The notes: generated from the letters alone by a model not told the origin. 42,991 nucleotides of DNA from UMGS1851 sp900555605 (GCA_902472555.1 CABROF010000010.1:1-42991), one strand, 5' to 3'. Shown: positions 23,635-32,052, counted from the first letter of the stretch. Translations and numbers: made by a program.

Positions 23635-25950
23635 TTGTTAGGAATAACAAACTACGGAAAGGAGCTGGTCCCCATCAGTCAACTAAAACAATTAAAGTTT
23701 CGTGTAACCGGCATGAGCTGTTCCGCATGCTCTTCTCATATAGAAAGGGCCGTGGGTAAAATGCAGGCCGTGACCGAGGTACAGGTGAATCTGCTTGCAA
23801 ATACCATGCAGGTAACATTTGACGCAGAGCAGACCGACCCGCAGGAAATCATACGGGTCGTGGAACAGGAAGGCTACGGCGCCGCAGTCTATGTTCCCGA
23901 ACGGGAGCACGGCGCCGCGGATGTCACTGCCGCGGATATCCGCAGTCTGAAGCGCAGGCTGATCTGGTCCTTTATCTTCTTGATCCCGCTGATGTATATT
24001 GCTATGCATCATATGACCGGTCTGCCCCTTCCTGATTTTCTGCTCGGCGACGAAAATGCGCTGTATTTTATCAGCGTGCAGCTGGTGCTGACGCTTCCGG
24101 TTATCATCATGAACCGAAAATACTATATCAACGGATTCAAAGCGCTTTTCAAGCGCGCGCCCAACATGGATACGCTGATTGCCATCGGTTCTTCAGCTGC
24201 CCTGCTCTATGGTATATACGTATTGATCCGCGTAGCTGTCAGCGTGCAAAACCAAAGCTTTGCAGAAGCCGGAGCATATGCGGAAAAGCTGTACTTCGAA
24301 TCTGCAGCCACGATCCTCGCGCTGATTACGCTGGGTAAGTTTTTAGAAGCAAAGTCCAAGGGCCGCACCAAAGATGCCATTACAAAGCTGATCCGTCTTT
24401 CTCCAAAGACCGCTGTCGTTGTGCGGAACGGGACGGAAACAGAGATCCCTGCGGAGCAGCTGATTCCAGGGGATATTGTCGTCATTCGACCAGGCAGCAG
24501 CATTCCTGCGGACGGAACGATTATTGAAGGGCATTCGGCGATTGACGAGTCCGCGATTACCGGCGAAAGTCTGCCTGTGGAAAAAGCAGAAGGAGATTAC
24601 GTGATTGCCGCAACCATCAATAAATCCGGATATTTTCAATTTCGGGCAGAAAAGGTCGGCAGCGATACGACATTATCAAAAATTATTCAGCTGGTGGAGG
24701 ACGCCTCCGCTACAAAAGCGCCGATTGCCAAGCTGGCGGATAAGGTTGCAGGTATTTTCGTACCGATTGTCATGGGAATCGCAGCAGTCGCCTTTCTTAT
24801 TTGGCTGATGGCCGGAAGTACTTTTGAATTTGCAGTTTCCATCGGAATTTCCGTGTTGGTTATTTCCTGTCCCTGTTCCTTGGGTCTGGCTACGCCGCTG
24901 GCAATTATGGTCGGTACGGGAAAGGGTGCGGAAAACGGGATTCTGATTAAATCTGCGGAAAGTCTTGAAACGGCCCACAGTATCAACACCGTGATTATGG
25001 ATAAAACAGGTACCATCACTGCCGGCCGGCCGGCAGTCACTGCAATTGTGCCTGCTGCGGGAATTGAAGCAGCGCAATTGCTGAGAATCGCAGCAGCACT
25101 GGAAGTACCGTCAGAGCATCCCTTTGCAGAAGCAATTGTCAGTGCATATACATCACCGGAAAAGCTGCCTGCCGCAGAAAATTTTACTGCGGTCCACGGA
25201 AAGGGAGTCACCGGCCGTATCCAAGGCACCGTGTATTTTGCAGGAAATGCAGGCTATATGCAGGAAGCCGCCGGTATTGAGGCAGCGGCGCTTCAAAGCA
25301 CAGAAGCCCCGCAGGCCGGCGCCACGCCGCTTTATTTCGCAGAATCCGGCCGCCTGATGGGAACAATTTTTGTTGCGGATCCCATAAAAGAAAGCAGCGC
25401 CGCTGCAGTTTCAGAATTGAAGCAGATGGGAATCCGGGTTGTTATGCTGACCGGAGATAACAAAAAAACAGCGGAAGAAATTGCGCGGAAGGCCGGGATT
25501 GAATCGGTAATTGCCGAAGTGCTTCCGCAGGATAAGGAACGAATCGTTTCTGAGTCGCAAAAAGCAGGTCAGGTCACTGCCATGATCGGAGATGGTATCA
25601 ACGACGCACCGGCTCTGGCCAGAGCAGATGTCAGCATCGCCATCGGCGCCGGTACGGATATTGCAATCGAGTCCGCTGACATCATTTTAATGAAAAGTGA
25701 CCTGTATGATGCCGTGACGGCAGTCAAGCTAAGCAAAGCCGTTATGCGCAATATCAGGCAGAATTTGTTCTGGGCATTTTTCTATAACACTGTTGGAATC
25801 CCGATAGCCGCCGGCGCGTTGTATCCTTACCTGCATATCACGCTCAATCCGATGATTGCAGCTGCCGCCATGAGTATGAGCAGCATTTGTGTCGTGCTTA
25901 ACGCACTGCGTCTCAGACGCTTTTCCGCTTCTCGTAGGAAGAAGAGCTAA
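23635..25950 (+). CDS. copA: Copper-translocating P1B-type ATPase
   Basis: Up to 771 residues; exports Cu(I) using ATP. One N-terminal heavy-metal-binding domain (GMSCSAC), eight membrane segments, actuator TGES, CPC in the membrane (C412, C414 numbered from 23635), phosphorylation motif DKTGT (D456), and GDGINDAP. The closing helices carry YN (FFYNTVGIPIAAG) and MSMSS, marks of the Cu(I) subgroup. The start is unclear: the only strong ribosome site, GGAAAGGAG (23656-23664), is followed 9 nt later by ATC (23674), and no ATG, GTG or TTG lies at proper spacing; TTG 23635 coincides with the expected transcription start. An AUC start would give 758 residues. It is divergent from glnA. Confidence 0.92.
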   Translation: MLGITNYGKELVPISQLKQLKFRVTGMSCSACSSHIERAVGKMQAVTEVQVNLLANTMQVTFDAEQTDPQEIIRVVEQEGYGAAVYVPEREHGAADVTAADIRSLKRRLIWSFIFLIPLMYIAMHHMTGLPLPDFLLGDENALYFISVQLVLTLPVIIMNRKYYINGFKALFKRAPNMDTLIAIGSSAALLYGIYVLIRVAVSVQNQSFAEAGAYAEKLYFESAATILALITLGKFLEAKSKGRTKDAITKLIRLSPKTAVVVRNGTETEIPAEQLIPGDIVVIRPGSSIPADGTIIEGHSAIDESAITGESLPVEKAEGDYVIAATINKSGYFQFRAEKVGSDTTLSKIIQLVEDASATKAPIAKLADKVAGIFVPIVMGIAAVAFLIWLMAGSTFEFAVSIGISVLVISCPCSLGLATPLAIMVGTGKGAENGILIKSAESLETAHSINTVIMDKTGTITAGRPAVTAIVPAAGIEAAQLLRIAAALEVPSEHPFAEAIVSAYTSPEKLPAAENFTAVHGKGVTGRIQGTVYFAGNAGYMQEAAGIEAAALQSTEAPQAGATPLYFAESGRLMGTIFVADPIKESSAAAVSELKQMGIRVVMLTGDNKKTAEEIARKAGIESVIAEVLPQDKERIVSESQKAGQVTAMIGDGINDAPALARADVSIAIGAGTDIAIESADIILMKSDLYDAVTAVKLSKAVMRNIRQNLFWAFFYNTVGIPIAAGALYPYLHITLNPMIAAAAMSMSSICVVLNALRLRRFSASRRKKS

Positions 25951-25996
25951 AAAGAGCCTAAAAAGGGCTGTAAAAATCTTTTCTTCCAAAAAGCTT

Positions 25997-26032
25997 CCCG
26001 GCAAAGTCACGGTAAACCGTGGCTCTGCCGGG
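25997..26032. terminator. Bidirectional terminator after copA; copy 2 of the repeated hairpin
   Basis: Outer arms CCCGGCA (25997-26003) and TGCCGGG (26026-26032), inner CACGGT (26008-26013) and ACCGTG (26016-26021), followed by ATTTATTTT on the plus strand and AAGCTTTTTGG on the minus strand. It can serve copA and the convergent darA operon. Confidence 0.75.
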
Positions 26033-26095
26033 ATTTATTTTGTGAGATTTGCGCTTTTGCCGCGTTCTTTTACAGTCCCTTTCCAGCAAATTGAT

Positions 26096-26422
26096 TTATA
26101 ATTTCTCGTAGCTTTCCACATTCAGCACAAAAAAGGTCGCGCCACCCACCACAACCTCATCACCTAAACCATCATGCTTTAAGCCCTTTCCAAAGGAACA
26201 GGAAGATGGATTGACCTGTTTGCGCGTAGAGCAATATTTTGATAAAATCTCTTTGATCTGCCCGATCCTGCCGTCCTCCGTGCCGATCAGCAGCGTAGTA
26301 TTTCCTACCATCAGGAAGCCTCCGGTGGTCGACAGCTTTGTAACAAAATATCCTTCTTGGGTCAGCGCAGATGCCGCCACCGCGCTGTCGTCATTATTCA
26401 CAATTGCCAGTACAAGCTTCAT
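26096..26422 (-). CDS. darA: Cyclic-di-AMP receptor, PII-like (DarA/PstA)
   Basis: 108 residues from ATG 26422 (MKLVLAIVNNDDS), with AGGAGG 11 nt upstream; an in-frame extension to 26470 has no support and overlaps the previous gene. It shows the PstA/DarA signature: VTKLSTTGGFLMVGNTTLLIGTED, a ferredoxin-like PII fold whose trimer binds c-di-AMP, and the C-terminal VVVGGATFFVLNVE. It is cytosolic. It is the last gene of a three-gene operon behind an ABC exporter and a DUF1854 protein (34-bp gap), which suggests that c-di-AMP controls that transporter (inference). In other Firmicutes darA usually sits near tmk and holB, so this context is different. Confidence 0.9.
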   Translation of the reverse strand: MKLVLAIVNNDDSAVAASALTQEGYFVTKLSTTGGFLMVGNTTLLIGTEDGRIGQIKEILSKYCSTRKQVNPSSCSFGKGLKHDGLGDEVVVGGATFFVLNVESYEKL

Positions 26423-26456
26423 AATAGAATCTGCCTCCTGCTTCATAGATTTTATA

Positions 26457-26945
26457 TTACAGCTCAGCATTCAGCAATGCTCTGCTGTGTTTATCCAGTA
26501 CTCTGAAGTCGGGTATCTCGTAACGGTTATCATTGGAATCACGGACTAAAACCCGGCCGTCATACAACATTTTAATATCGCTGTGCCGGTTTCTGATGGA
26601 AAAGCTCCGCTGGCCGCGATCGGTCTCCACATTCCATTTTAGTATACCATATTTCTCCGAGCAGTCAAGGATCCGCAGAATTTTCGGTATCATATAATAT
26701 TCCTTCAGACATTCCAAAATCACCTTTTTCGATTCCGGCATTAAGGTATCCACGTTGCGGATAATCGCCTGTTCCTTTCCGGTTTCATCCAATAAGGTGA
26801 TGTACTTCATCAAGCCGCTGACAGGAAAAAGTCTGCGCGGTTCCAGATTTTCAAACTTTCGGCCGTCGTAGAATTCCAGATCCACCAGACACGTATCCTT
26901 TCTGGTAAAACGCGCCTCATCCCCGTTGATATATAATCTCGCCAT
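26457..26945 (-). CDS. DUF1854 domain protein, partner of the ABC exporter
   Basis: 162 residues, DUF1854: FENLEPRRLFPVSGLMKYITLLDETGKEQAIIRNVDTL, ILKWNVETDRGQRSFSIRNR, VRDSNDNRYEIPDFRVLDKHS. A small soluble beta-rich protein with no signal peptide. Homologues are usually encoded next to an ABC exporter, and in some proteobacteria near cyanophycin genes; no cyanophycin gene is visible here. It is 17 bp after the ABC gene and 34 bp before darA. The most likely role is a regulatory or coupling subunit of the exporter (inference). Confidence 0.82.
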   Translation of the reverse strand: MARLYINGDEARFTRKDTCLVDLEFYDGRKFENLEPRRLFPVSGLMKYITLLDETGKEQAIIRNVDTLMPESKKVILECLKEYYMIPKILRILDCSEKYGILKWNVETDRGQRSFSIRNRHSDIKMLYDGRVLVRDSNDNRYEIPDFRVLDKHSRALLNAEL

Positions 26946-26962
26946 GCGTCTTCCCTCCCGTG

Positions 26963-29221
26963 CTACTCAAAGTGCTCCTGCTCTTTGCTCTGCCGAATTT
27001 TTTCCGACATAGACTGAATTTCAATCAGCTTGTAATATTTTCCCTTCAAGGCCATCAACTCTTCGTGAGAACCATTTTCAATGATTTTCCCCTGATCCAC
27101 CACGATAATACGATTGGCCTTTCTCAGCGTAGAAAGGCGGTGCGCAATCATCAGTGTCGTACGGCCGCTGATCAGGCGCTCAATGGCCTCCTGAATCAGG
27201 TTCTCCGTTTCCGAGTCTACAGAGGCCGTAGCTTCGTCAAAGATCAGCATGCTCGGATTTTTCAGCACGGCCCTGGCAATGGAAATACGCTGCCGTTCGC
27301 CGCCTGACAAACCGATTCCGCGCTCACCAAGCATTGCGTCATAAGCATCCGGCTGACGGGCAATGAATTCGTGGGCATTGGCCACCTCTGCCGCATGGAT
27401 CACTTCCTCCACATGCGCATCCGGTTTTCCATATGCGATATTATTGAAAATCGTATCACTGAACATCATGGGTTCCTGCTGCACATAGCCGATCTGGGAC
27501 CGGTAGTATTCTAAATCCAGTTCTTTGATATTATGGCCGTCTACAAGAATTTCACCCTCATAGTTGTCATAGAAGCGCATAAGCAGGTTGATCAGCGTCG
27601 ATTTTCCGGACCCGGTGGTTCCGACAATGCCGACAATATCGCCGGGCTCAATGGTCAGATTCACGTCAGACAACACTTTTTTTGTACGGTCAAAAGAAAA
27701 ATTGACGTTTCGGAATTCGATCTTTCCCTGAATCGCAGGGCAGTTGCCTTTATTAAAGTTTTCCTCCGGTTCCGCATCGAGGATATCCAAAATCCGTTCT
27801 GCAGAAGACAGTGCCTGATGATACGCATCGCTGAGTGTCGCAAAAAAGTTCACCGGATTATAGAAAATACCGGCATAAGACAAAAACGATACCAGCAGGC
27901 CGAGAGACAGCGTTCCCGGCGAGGAGATGACCCAGTTTCCGCCCACACTCCAGATCAGGAGCGTACCGCAGGTTATAAAAAACGATACGGTATAGGGAAA
28001 GATCGTCACGATCTTAGACGCCTCTATATCAACCTTCAGCCACTCGTTGTTATATTTTTCAAACTTATTTACCGTCCGCTTTTCGCCGGCAAAGGATTTG
28101 ACCACCTTCACACAGGGAATCGTATCCGTCAGGACAGATGTTACGGCTGCCCATCTTCTCCAAATTCTGCGGTAGAAGGGAAAAATCTTGCGGCCGAAGA
28201 TACGCGCGCCCAATACAACGATGGGCACGGGGATCAAAGACAGCAGGGTCAGCTTCCAGTTCATGACAAACATCACGACAACAATACCGATCATCAGAAA
28301 AAACTGCGCCACAGCTTCTTGGGTAATGCGCAGCATAAAAGCCTGCAATGTCGCCGTATCCCCCGAAATCCGGTTGATTACGGAACCGGTAGAGGTCTTA
28401 TCATAAAATTTCATAGGCAGGTACTGCGCTTTCGCATAGATATCCTGCCGCAGGGCCGCTACGATTTTATCTCCGCTGATCCGCAGCATATAGCTGCGCA
28501 GCGTTCCTACCAGGAAATTGACCACATAGCCGCCCAGTAAAACCAGCACGACGATCATCAGCATCCTGCGGTCTCCGTTGGGAATGATTTCATCCACCAG
28601 CATTTTGGTGACATACGGCGGCATCAGCACCATTGCCGTCGTAATAAACGACATCAGCAGGCAGATGACCAAAATCCACAGCTGCGGCTTCAGATATTTC
28701 ATGAGCTTTGCCGCCAGCTTGCTTTTGGATTGGCAGTTGATGCATTCCGCGCCCTGACGCAGCAGCGTTCTGCCGCATTTCGGACAAACGTTCATCATCT
28801 TTTCATAGGTCGCGCAGACAACGTCATACTCAGCCTCCAAGGGATTGCCGGCGTTGATATTTTCGATAAAAAGCGCAGCCATATCGCAAAGAGCCGCAAC
28901 CGCATATGTAAAACGGAACACTTTTTCCTTGCGGCCGCTGCGTAAATGCATCTGCAGCATTGCGTTGCCGTACATTCTTTTAACCGCGGCACTTTTTACC
29001 TCTTCATGTAAAAAGACAGCCGCGCCGTCCTCAAAAGTCGGGTCAATTACGATTGACCGCTTTTCCGTGACAGCGAGAGCCGTCTCGCCATAATTGCCCT
29101 CCAACGTGAGATCCCCGATAATCACAAACAACACAGGTTCATTTTCAGTCGTATGACATTTGATCTGCTTGCTGATTTCATCGGGTACCGGTTTGTTTGT
29201 AAGCATTGCTTTATGATCCAT
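26963..29221 (-). CDS. ABC exporter with N-terminal PH-like domain and zinc ribbon (DUF1854-associated)
   Basis: 752 residues. An N-terminal beta-rich, PH-like domain (about 1-125) and a zinc ribbon C146-x2-C149, C160-x2-C163 precede a type I exporter membrane domain (about 180-470, six helices) and a nucleotide-binding domain with Walker A GTTGSGKST, LSGGERQ, Walker B MLIFDEATASVD and AHRLST. One polypeptide should form a homodimeric half-transporter. The substrate is unknown. GGAGG precedes ATG 29221 by 7 nt but lies in a small hairpin. It is the first gene of the operon with DUF1854 and darA. The N-terminal head is absent from ordinary MsbA-like exporters. Confidence 0.88.
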   Translation of the reverse strand: MDHKAMLTNKPVPDEISKQIKCHTTENEPVLFVIIGDLTLEGNYGETALAVTEKRSIVIDPTFEDGAAVFLHEEVKSAAVKRMYGNAMLQMHLRSGRKEKVFRFTYAVAALCDMAALFIENINAGNPLEAEYDVVCATYEKMMNVCPKCGRTLLRQGAECINCQSKSKLAAKLMKYLKPQLWILVICLLMSFITTAMVLMPPYVTKMLVDEIIPNGDRRMLMIVVLVLLGGYVVNFLVGTLRSYMLRISGDKIVAALRQDIYAKAQYLPMKFYDKTSTGSVINRISGDTATLQAFMLRITQEAVAQFFLMIGIVVVMFVMNWKLTLLSLIPVPIVVLGARIFGRKIFPFYRRIWRRWAAVTSVLTDTIPCVKVVKSFAGEKRTVNKFEKYNNEWLKVDIEASKIVTIFPYTVSFFITCGTLLIWSVGGNWVISSPGTLSLGLLVSFLSYAGIFYNPVNFFATLSDAYHQALSSAERILDILDAEPEENFNKGNCPAIQGKIEFRNVNFSFDRTKKVLSDVNLTIEPGDIVGIVGTTGSGKSTLINLLMRFYDNYEGEILVDGHNIKELDLEYYRSQIGYVQQEPMMFSDTIFNNIAYGKPDAHVEEVIHAAEVANAHEFIARQPDAYDAMLGERGIGLSGGERQRISIARAVLKNPSMLIFDEATASVDSETENLIQEAIERLISGRTTLMIAHRLSTLRKANRIIVVDQGKIIENGSHEELMALKGKYYKLIEIQSMSEKIRQSKEQEHFE

Positions 29222-29227
29222 ACGAAT

Positions 29228-29243
29228 CCCTCCGATACGGAGT
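29228..29243 (-). other. Hairpin covering the ribosome site of the ABC exporter gene
   Basis: Minus-strand ACTCCG-TAT-CGGAGG: CTCCG pairs with CGGAG, which contains the Shine-Dalgarno core. It is short, but may lower translation or be opened by a factor. Confidence 0.4.
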
Positions 29244-29262
29244 TTTTTGGGGTTGTTCAGTT

Positions 29263-29290
29263 ATTATATGCAAGTAAAAAACAAAGTCAA
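29263..29290 (-). promoter_or_regulatory. Promoter of the ABC exporter-DUF1854-darA operon
   Basis: Minus-strand TTGACT (29285-29290), 16-bp spacer, TATAAT (29263-29268). Confidence 0.7.
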
Positions 29291-29332
29291 TCATTTTTTC
29301 TGCAATTTCGGCTTTTTGAATAGAAAGTTAAA

Positions 29333-29358
29333 AAAACCGTGATTTAAGTCACGGTTTT
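29333..29358. terminator. Terminator of the pdxA-polyphosphate polymerase-DUF4956 operon
   Basis: Perfect 10-bp arms AAAACCGTGA (29333-29342) and TCACGGTTTT (29349-29358); on the minus strand the T run is extended. It lies 65 bp after the DUF4956 stop. Confidence 0.8.
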
Positions 29359-29422
29359 AACATTTTATTCACATATTTTCTGATTTTATCCAAAAACACC
29401 AAATAAATCAAACTCCGCTGCG

Positions 29423-30121
29423 TTAAGCAATGCGATCCGGCATAAACTGGGTCAGCTGAATTTTAAAATTGGCGTTCAGAACTCTGATCTCATCTAAAAA
29501 GCCCTTTACATCATTCAGATTTTTTAGCTTAATATGATATTGCAGCTCAACTACCGTACCGCCGCTGATGATCCGAATGCCCGAGAGCGCATAGCTGGCT
29601 GTGTATCTGCCCAGAACTTCATCCAGAAGACCGTCGTAATTAATACTCTCCGGCACCGCCACGATCAAGGTACGGACCGCGGGCTTCCCCTTATCCGATG
29701 TTGCAGCCGTATACAGCAGAATGACCACACAAGTGATAACGACAAATAAGAAGGCCGCTAAATACAAACCGACTCCGGTAATAAAGCCCGCGCCCATGCA
29801 GAAGAAAATAAACGCAATATTTTTCGGCGTCACCAAGGTGCTTCTGTAGCGGATAATGGACAGTGCTCCCGCAAGGCTGAAGGCTCTGGCAATATCATTT
29901 CCGATTACGGATAACAGCAGCGCCACTACAATGGGCACAATCAAGATCACTACGCCGAATTCACTGTCGTATGCAAAGGCCCTGCAGGTCAGCTTGTATG
30001 TAAAAAAGATGATGAGGCCTAAGACAAAGGCAACAAGCACCGCCATACATACATACATCACGCTGTTTGCATTATTAATCCGCAGCATACTGTCAAAAAA
30101 CTTCTGGATACTATCCACCAT
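29423..30121 (-). CDS. DUF4956 membrane protein
   Basis: 232 residues from ATG 30121 (MVDSIQKFF), with AGGAG 10 nt upstream; a GTG at 30130 is too close to the ribosome site. About four membrane segments lie between residues 20 and 145, with the family motif ARAFSLAGALSIIRYRSTLVTPKNIAFIFFCMGAG (read in parts), followed by a soluble C-terminal domain (about 150-232). DUF4956 genes commonly accompany VTC-type polyphosphate polymerases, as here (65-bp gap). A role as membrane partner or channel for polyphosphate is inference. Confidence 0.82.
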   Translation of the reverse strand: MVDSIQKFFDSMLRINNANSVMYVCMAVLVAFVLGLIIFFTYKLTCRAFAYDSEFGVVILIVPIVVALLLSVIGNDIARAFSLAGALSIIRYRSTLVTPKNIAFIFFCMGAGFITGVGLYLAAFLFVVITCVVILLYTAATSDKGKPAVRTLIVAVPESINYDGLLDEVLGRYTASYALSGIRIISGGTVVELQYHIKLKNLNDVKGFLDEIRVLNANFKIQLTQFMPDRIA

Positions 30122-30186
30122 GACTCCCACACTCCTGTTTTTACTTTATAAATCAAAATGATAGCAATTGGAAGGATTCCCGCCGC

Positions 30187-30957
30187 TCAGCCGTTTCTGC
30201 TCTGCAGCAGTGCCGCGTCCTCATAGTGAGAACAATATTTGGAAAAGGTTTGATTCCGGTAGCGATACTCCGCCAAAATTTTCACCAGCCAATATGGGAT
30301 GTCTTTTCCCGTTTTCACTTCCAGTACAGCGGTTTTCTCAGGAATCCGCGGCTGTCCGTAGCTGCCTGCCGTAAGATCAAGCTCCGTATCCCGCGTTCTG
30401 ATATTTACATCAAAGGTAATCCGCAATTCCGGATCCTCCCTGCTGAACAGAGCCATACGGTCATAGCTGACCACATTCTTTGGTTTGAGTTCTTTCAGCC
30501 GGATCAGACGGCAGATTTCCCGCAGCACCTGCGGACTGCTGGCATGATAAGCGGAAAAGTCCGGCAGCGCCTCTTCTGCATAAGCCGTGCCCGCCGCCGG
30601 CAGCGCCATACAGGACTGGGCAAAAGCCGCCGCATCCCTGAGGGGAAGCCGGGTGCGCCGCTTCATGACCAGTCCGTTCAGCTTAGATTTAATTTCAAAA
30701 AAGCTCATACTGTCCCCGCCGGCAGCACCGTAAACGCGCAGCCGCAACTTTTGCCGGAAACGGTCTCTGTTTACCGTCTCATAAAAGCACTCCCGCCGGT
30801 CATTATCAAAATAAAGGCTGCTGATGGTATAATAACCGTATGCATTGCCGTTCTTGTCCGTCTCCACATAAGGCGCCAGATCGTCAACCATTCTGTCCAT
30901 GATATCATATGTAACCGGGAATTTAAATTCGTACCGGCAAAAATCTCCTTGAAACAC
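30187..30957 (-). CDS. VTC-domain polyphosphate polymerase
   Basis: 256 residues from GTG 30957, with GGAGG 9 nt upstream; an in-frame GTG at 30966 directly abuts the ribosome site. It has the VTC tunnel fold: FCRYEFKF at the N-terminus, basic RDRFRQKLRLRVYG, SFFEIKSKLNGLVMKRRTRLPL, VVSYDRMALFS, ITFDVNIRTR, AVLEVKTGKDIPYWLVKIL and FSKYCSHYE. It makes polyphosphate from ATP, probably at the inner face of the membrane. It sits between a PdxA-family gene (42 bp upstream) and DUF4956. No SPX domain is present, as is usual in bacterial members. Confidence 0.85.
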   Translation of the reverse strand: MFQGDFCRYEFKFPVTYDIMDRMVDDLAPYVETDKNGNAYGYYTISSLYFDNDRRECFYETVNRDRFRQKLRLRVYGAAGGDSMSFFEIKSKLNGLVMKRRTRLPLRDAAAFAQSCMALPAAGTAYAEEALPDFSAYHASSPQVLREICRLIRLKELKPKNVVSYDRMALFSREDPELRITFDVNIRTRDTELDLTAGSYGQPRIPEKTAVLEVKTGKDIPYWLVKILAEYRYRNQTFSKYCSHYEDAALLQSRNG

Positions 30958-30999
30958 CGTATGCACCCTCCCTGTACGCGGCCTATCTTCCGCAGCGTT

Positions 31000-31974
31000 T
31001 CATGTCCCGCATGTCCGCCGCGCACTGTATTTGGCAGCTAACAAAATCGCCTCCACCATACTGATCTCGCTGGCCTGATTTTTCCCGGCAATATCAAACG
31101 CCGTGCCGTGGTCTACGGAGGTCCGCAGAAACGGCATGCCGTGGGTGATTGCAATCGTGCGTTCAAAATCCAGCGTTTTTGTGGCAATGTGTCCTTGATC
31201 ATGGTAAAGAGATAATACCGCGTTATATTTTCCGATATAAGCCTGATGAAATACGGAATCCGCACTGACCGGTCCCGTTACCGCAAACCCCAGACGGCGC
31301 GCTTCTTCTACCGCCGGTGCAATAATCTCCACCTCTTCGGTTCCGAACAGGCCGTGCTCCCCGCTGTGCGGATTCAAGCCTGCAACCGCCATGGTTCCCT
31401 CGGTTACGCCAATGCTGTGCAAAGCCGCGGTACACCGTTCGATATAATCCAAAATCCGTCGGCGTGTTACGCGTCTGCAGGCCTCAGTCAGAGAAACATG
31501 TCTGGTGAGAAAAAATACGCGAAGCCCTCTGGTCTCGAACATGGTCAGAGGGTCCTCCGTATGGGTCAGCGCAGCAAAAATCTCCGTGTGACCGATATAG
31601 TCCACATCTGCCGCCCGCAGAGATTCTTTATTGATGGGGGCTGTAGCAACTGCTGCCGCGCATTCGTTCATACACAGATGCGCAGCATTTCGGATACAGT
31701 CATACGCCATCCGGCCTCCCGCGGCACAAATCGTTCCGATCTGTGCCGGCATTGCAACGGAACCGGAAACATCAGAAATAATATGCCCGAAGCGCTCTGC
31801 AAAATCGTGCTTCCCGCAAAATCCGGCCGTATATTCCAGCACCGCACGATTTCCGATCACCAAAGGCTGACACGCTTCAAATATCTCTTTATGATATAAG
31901 GATTTCACAACAATTTCAGGGCCGATCCCGCAAGGGTCTCCCATCGTAATGGCAATGATCGGTTTAATTTGCAA
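31000..31974 (-). CDS. pdxA: PdxA-family 4-phospho-hydroxyacid dehydrogenase (PdxA2-like)
   Basis: 324 residues. NAD-dependent oxidative decarboxylase of the PdxA family: ITMGDPCGIGPEI, metal-site stretches DYIGHTEIF, LNPHSGEHGLFG and YHDQGH, and FDIAGKNQASEISM near the end. No other vitamin B6 genes are near, so it may be PdxA2, acting on D-threonate or D-erythronate 4-phosphate (inference). The start is odd: TTG 31974 lies only 2-3 nt after GGAGGG, while ATT 31968 is at ideal spacing and gives the common family N-terminus (x)KPIIAITMGDP. First gene of the operon with the polyphosphate genes, behind its own promoter. Confidence 0.88.
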   Translation of the reverse strand: MQIKPIIAITMGDPCGIGPEIVVKSLYHKEIFEACQPLVIGNRAVLEYTAGFCGKHDFAERFGHIISDVSGSVAMPAQIGTICAAGGRMAYDCIRNAAHLCMNECAAAVATAPINKESLRAADVDYIGHTEIFAALTHTEDPLTMFETRGLRVFFLTRHVSLTEACRRVTRRRILDYIERCTAALHSIGVTEGTMAVAGLNPHSGEHGLFGTEEVEIIAPAVEEARRLGFAVTGPVSADSVFHQAYIGKYNAVLSLYHDQGHIATKTLDFERTIAITHGMPFLRTSVDHGTAFDIAGKNQASEISMVEAILLAAKYSARRTCGT

Positions 31975-32022
31975 TCCCTCCGTTTATGCGCATAAAATTG
32001 TATTTGCAAAATTGTTTTAAAC

Positions 32023-32052
32023 AGTATAACATATCGCCGCATACAAATCCAA
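32023..32052 (-). promoter_or_regulatory. Promoter of the pdxA-polyphosphate operon
   Basis: Minus-strand TTGGAT (32047-32052), 18-bp spacer, TATACT (32023-32028). Confidence 0.6.

Noticed and set aside
27533..28540. 335-codon plus-strand open frame inside the ABC exporter gene
   Set aside because: Shadow of the transporter gene; no family resemblance or ribosome site.
26457..29221. Cyanophycin export system
   Set aside because: DUF1854 exporters are named after cyanophycin loci in other bacteria, but there is no cyanophycin synthetase or cyanophycinase gene in the window.
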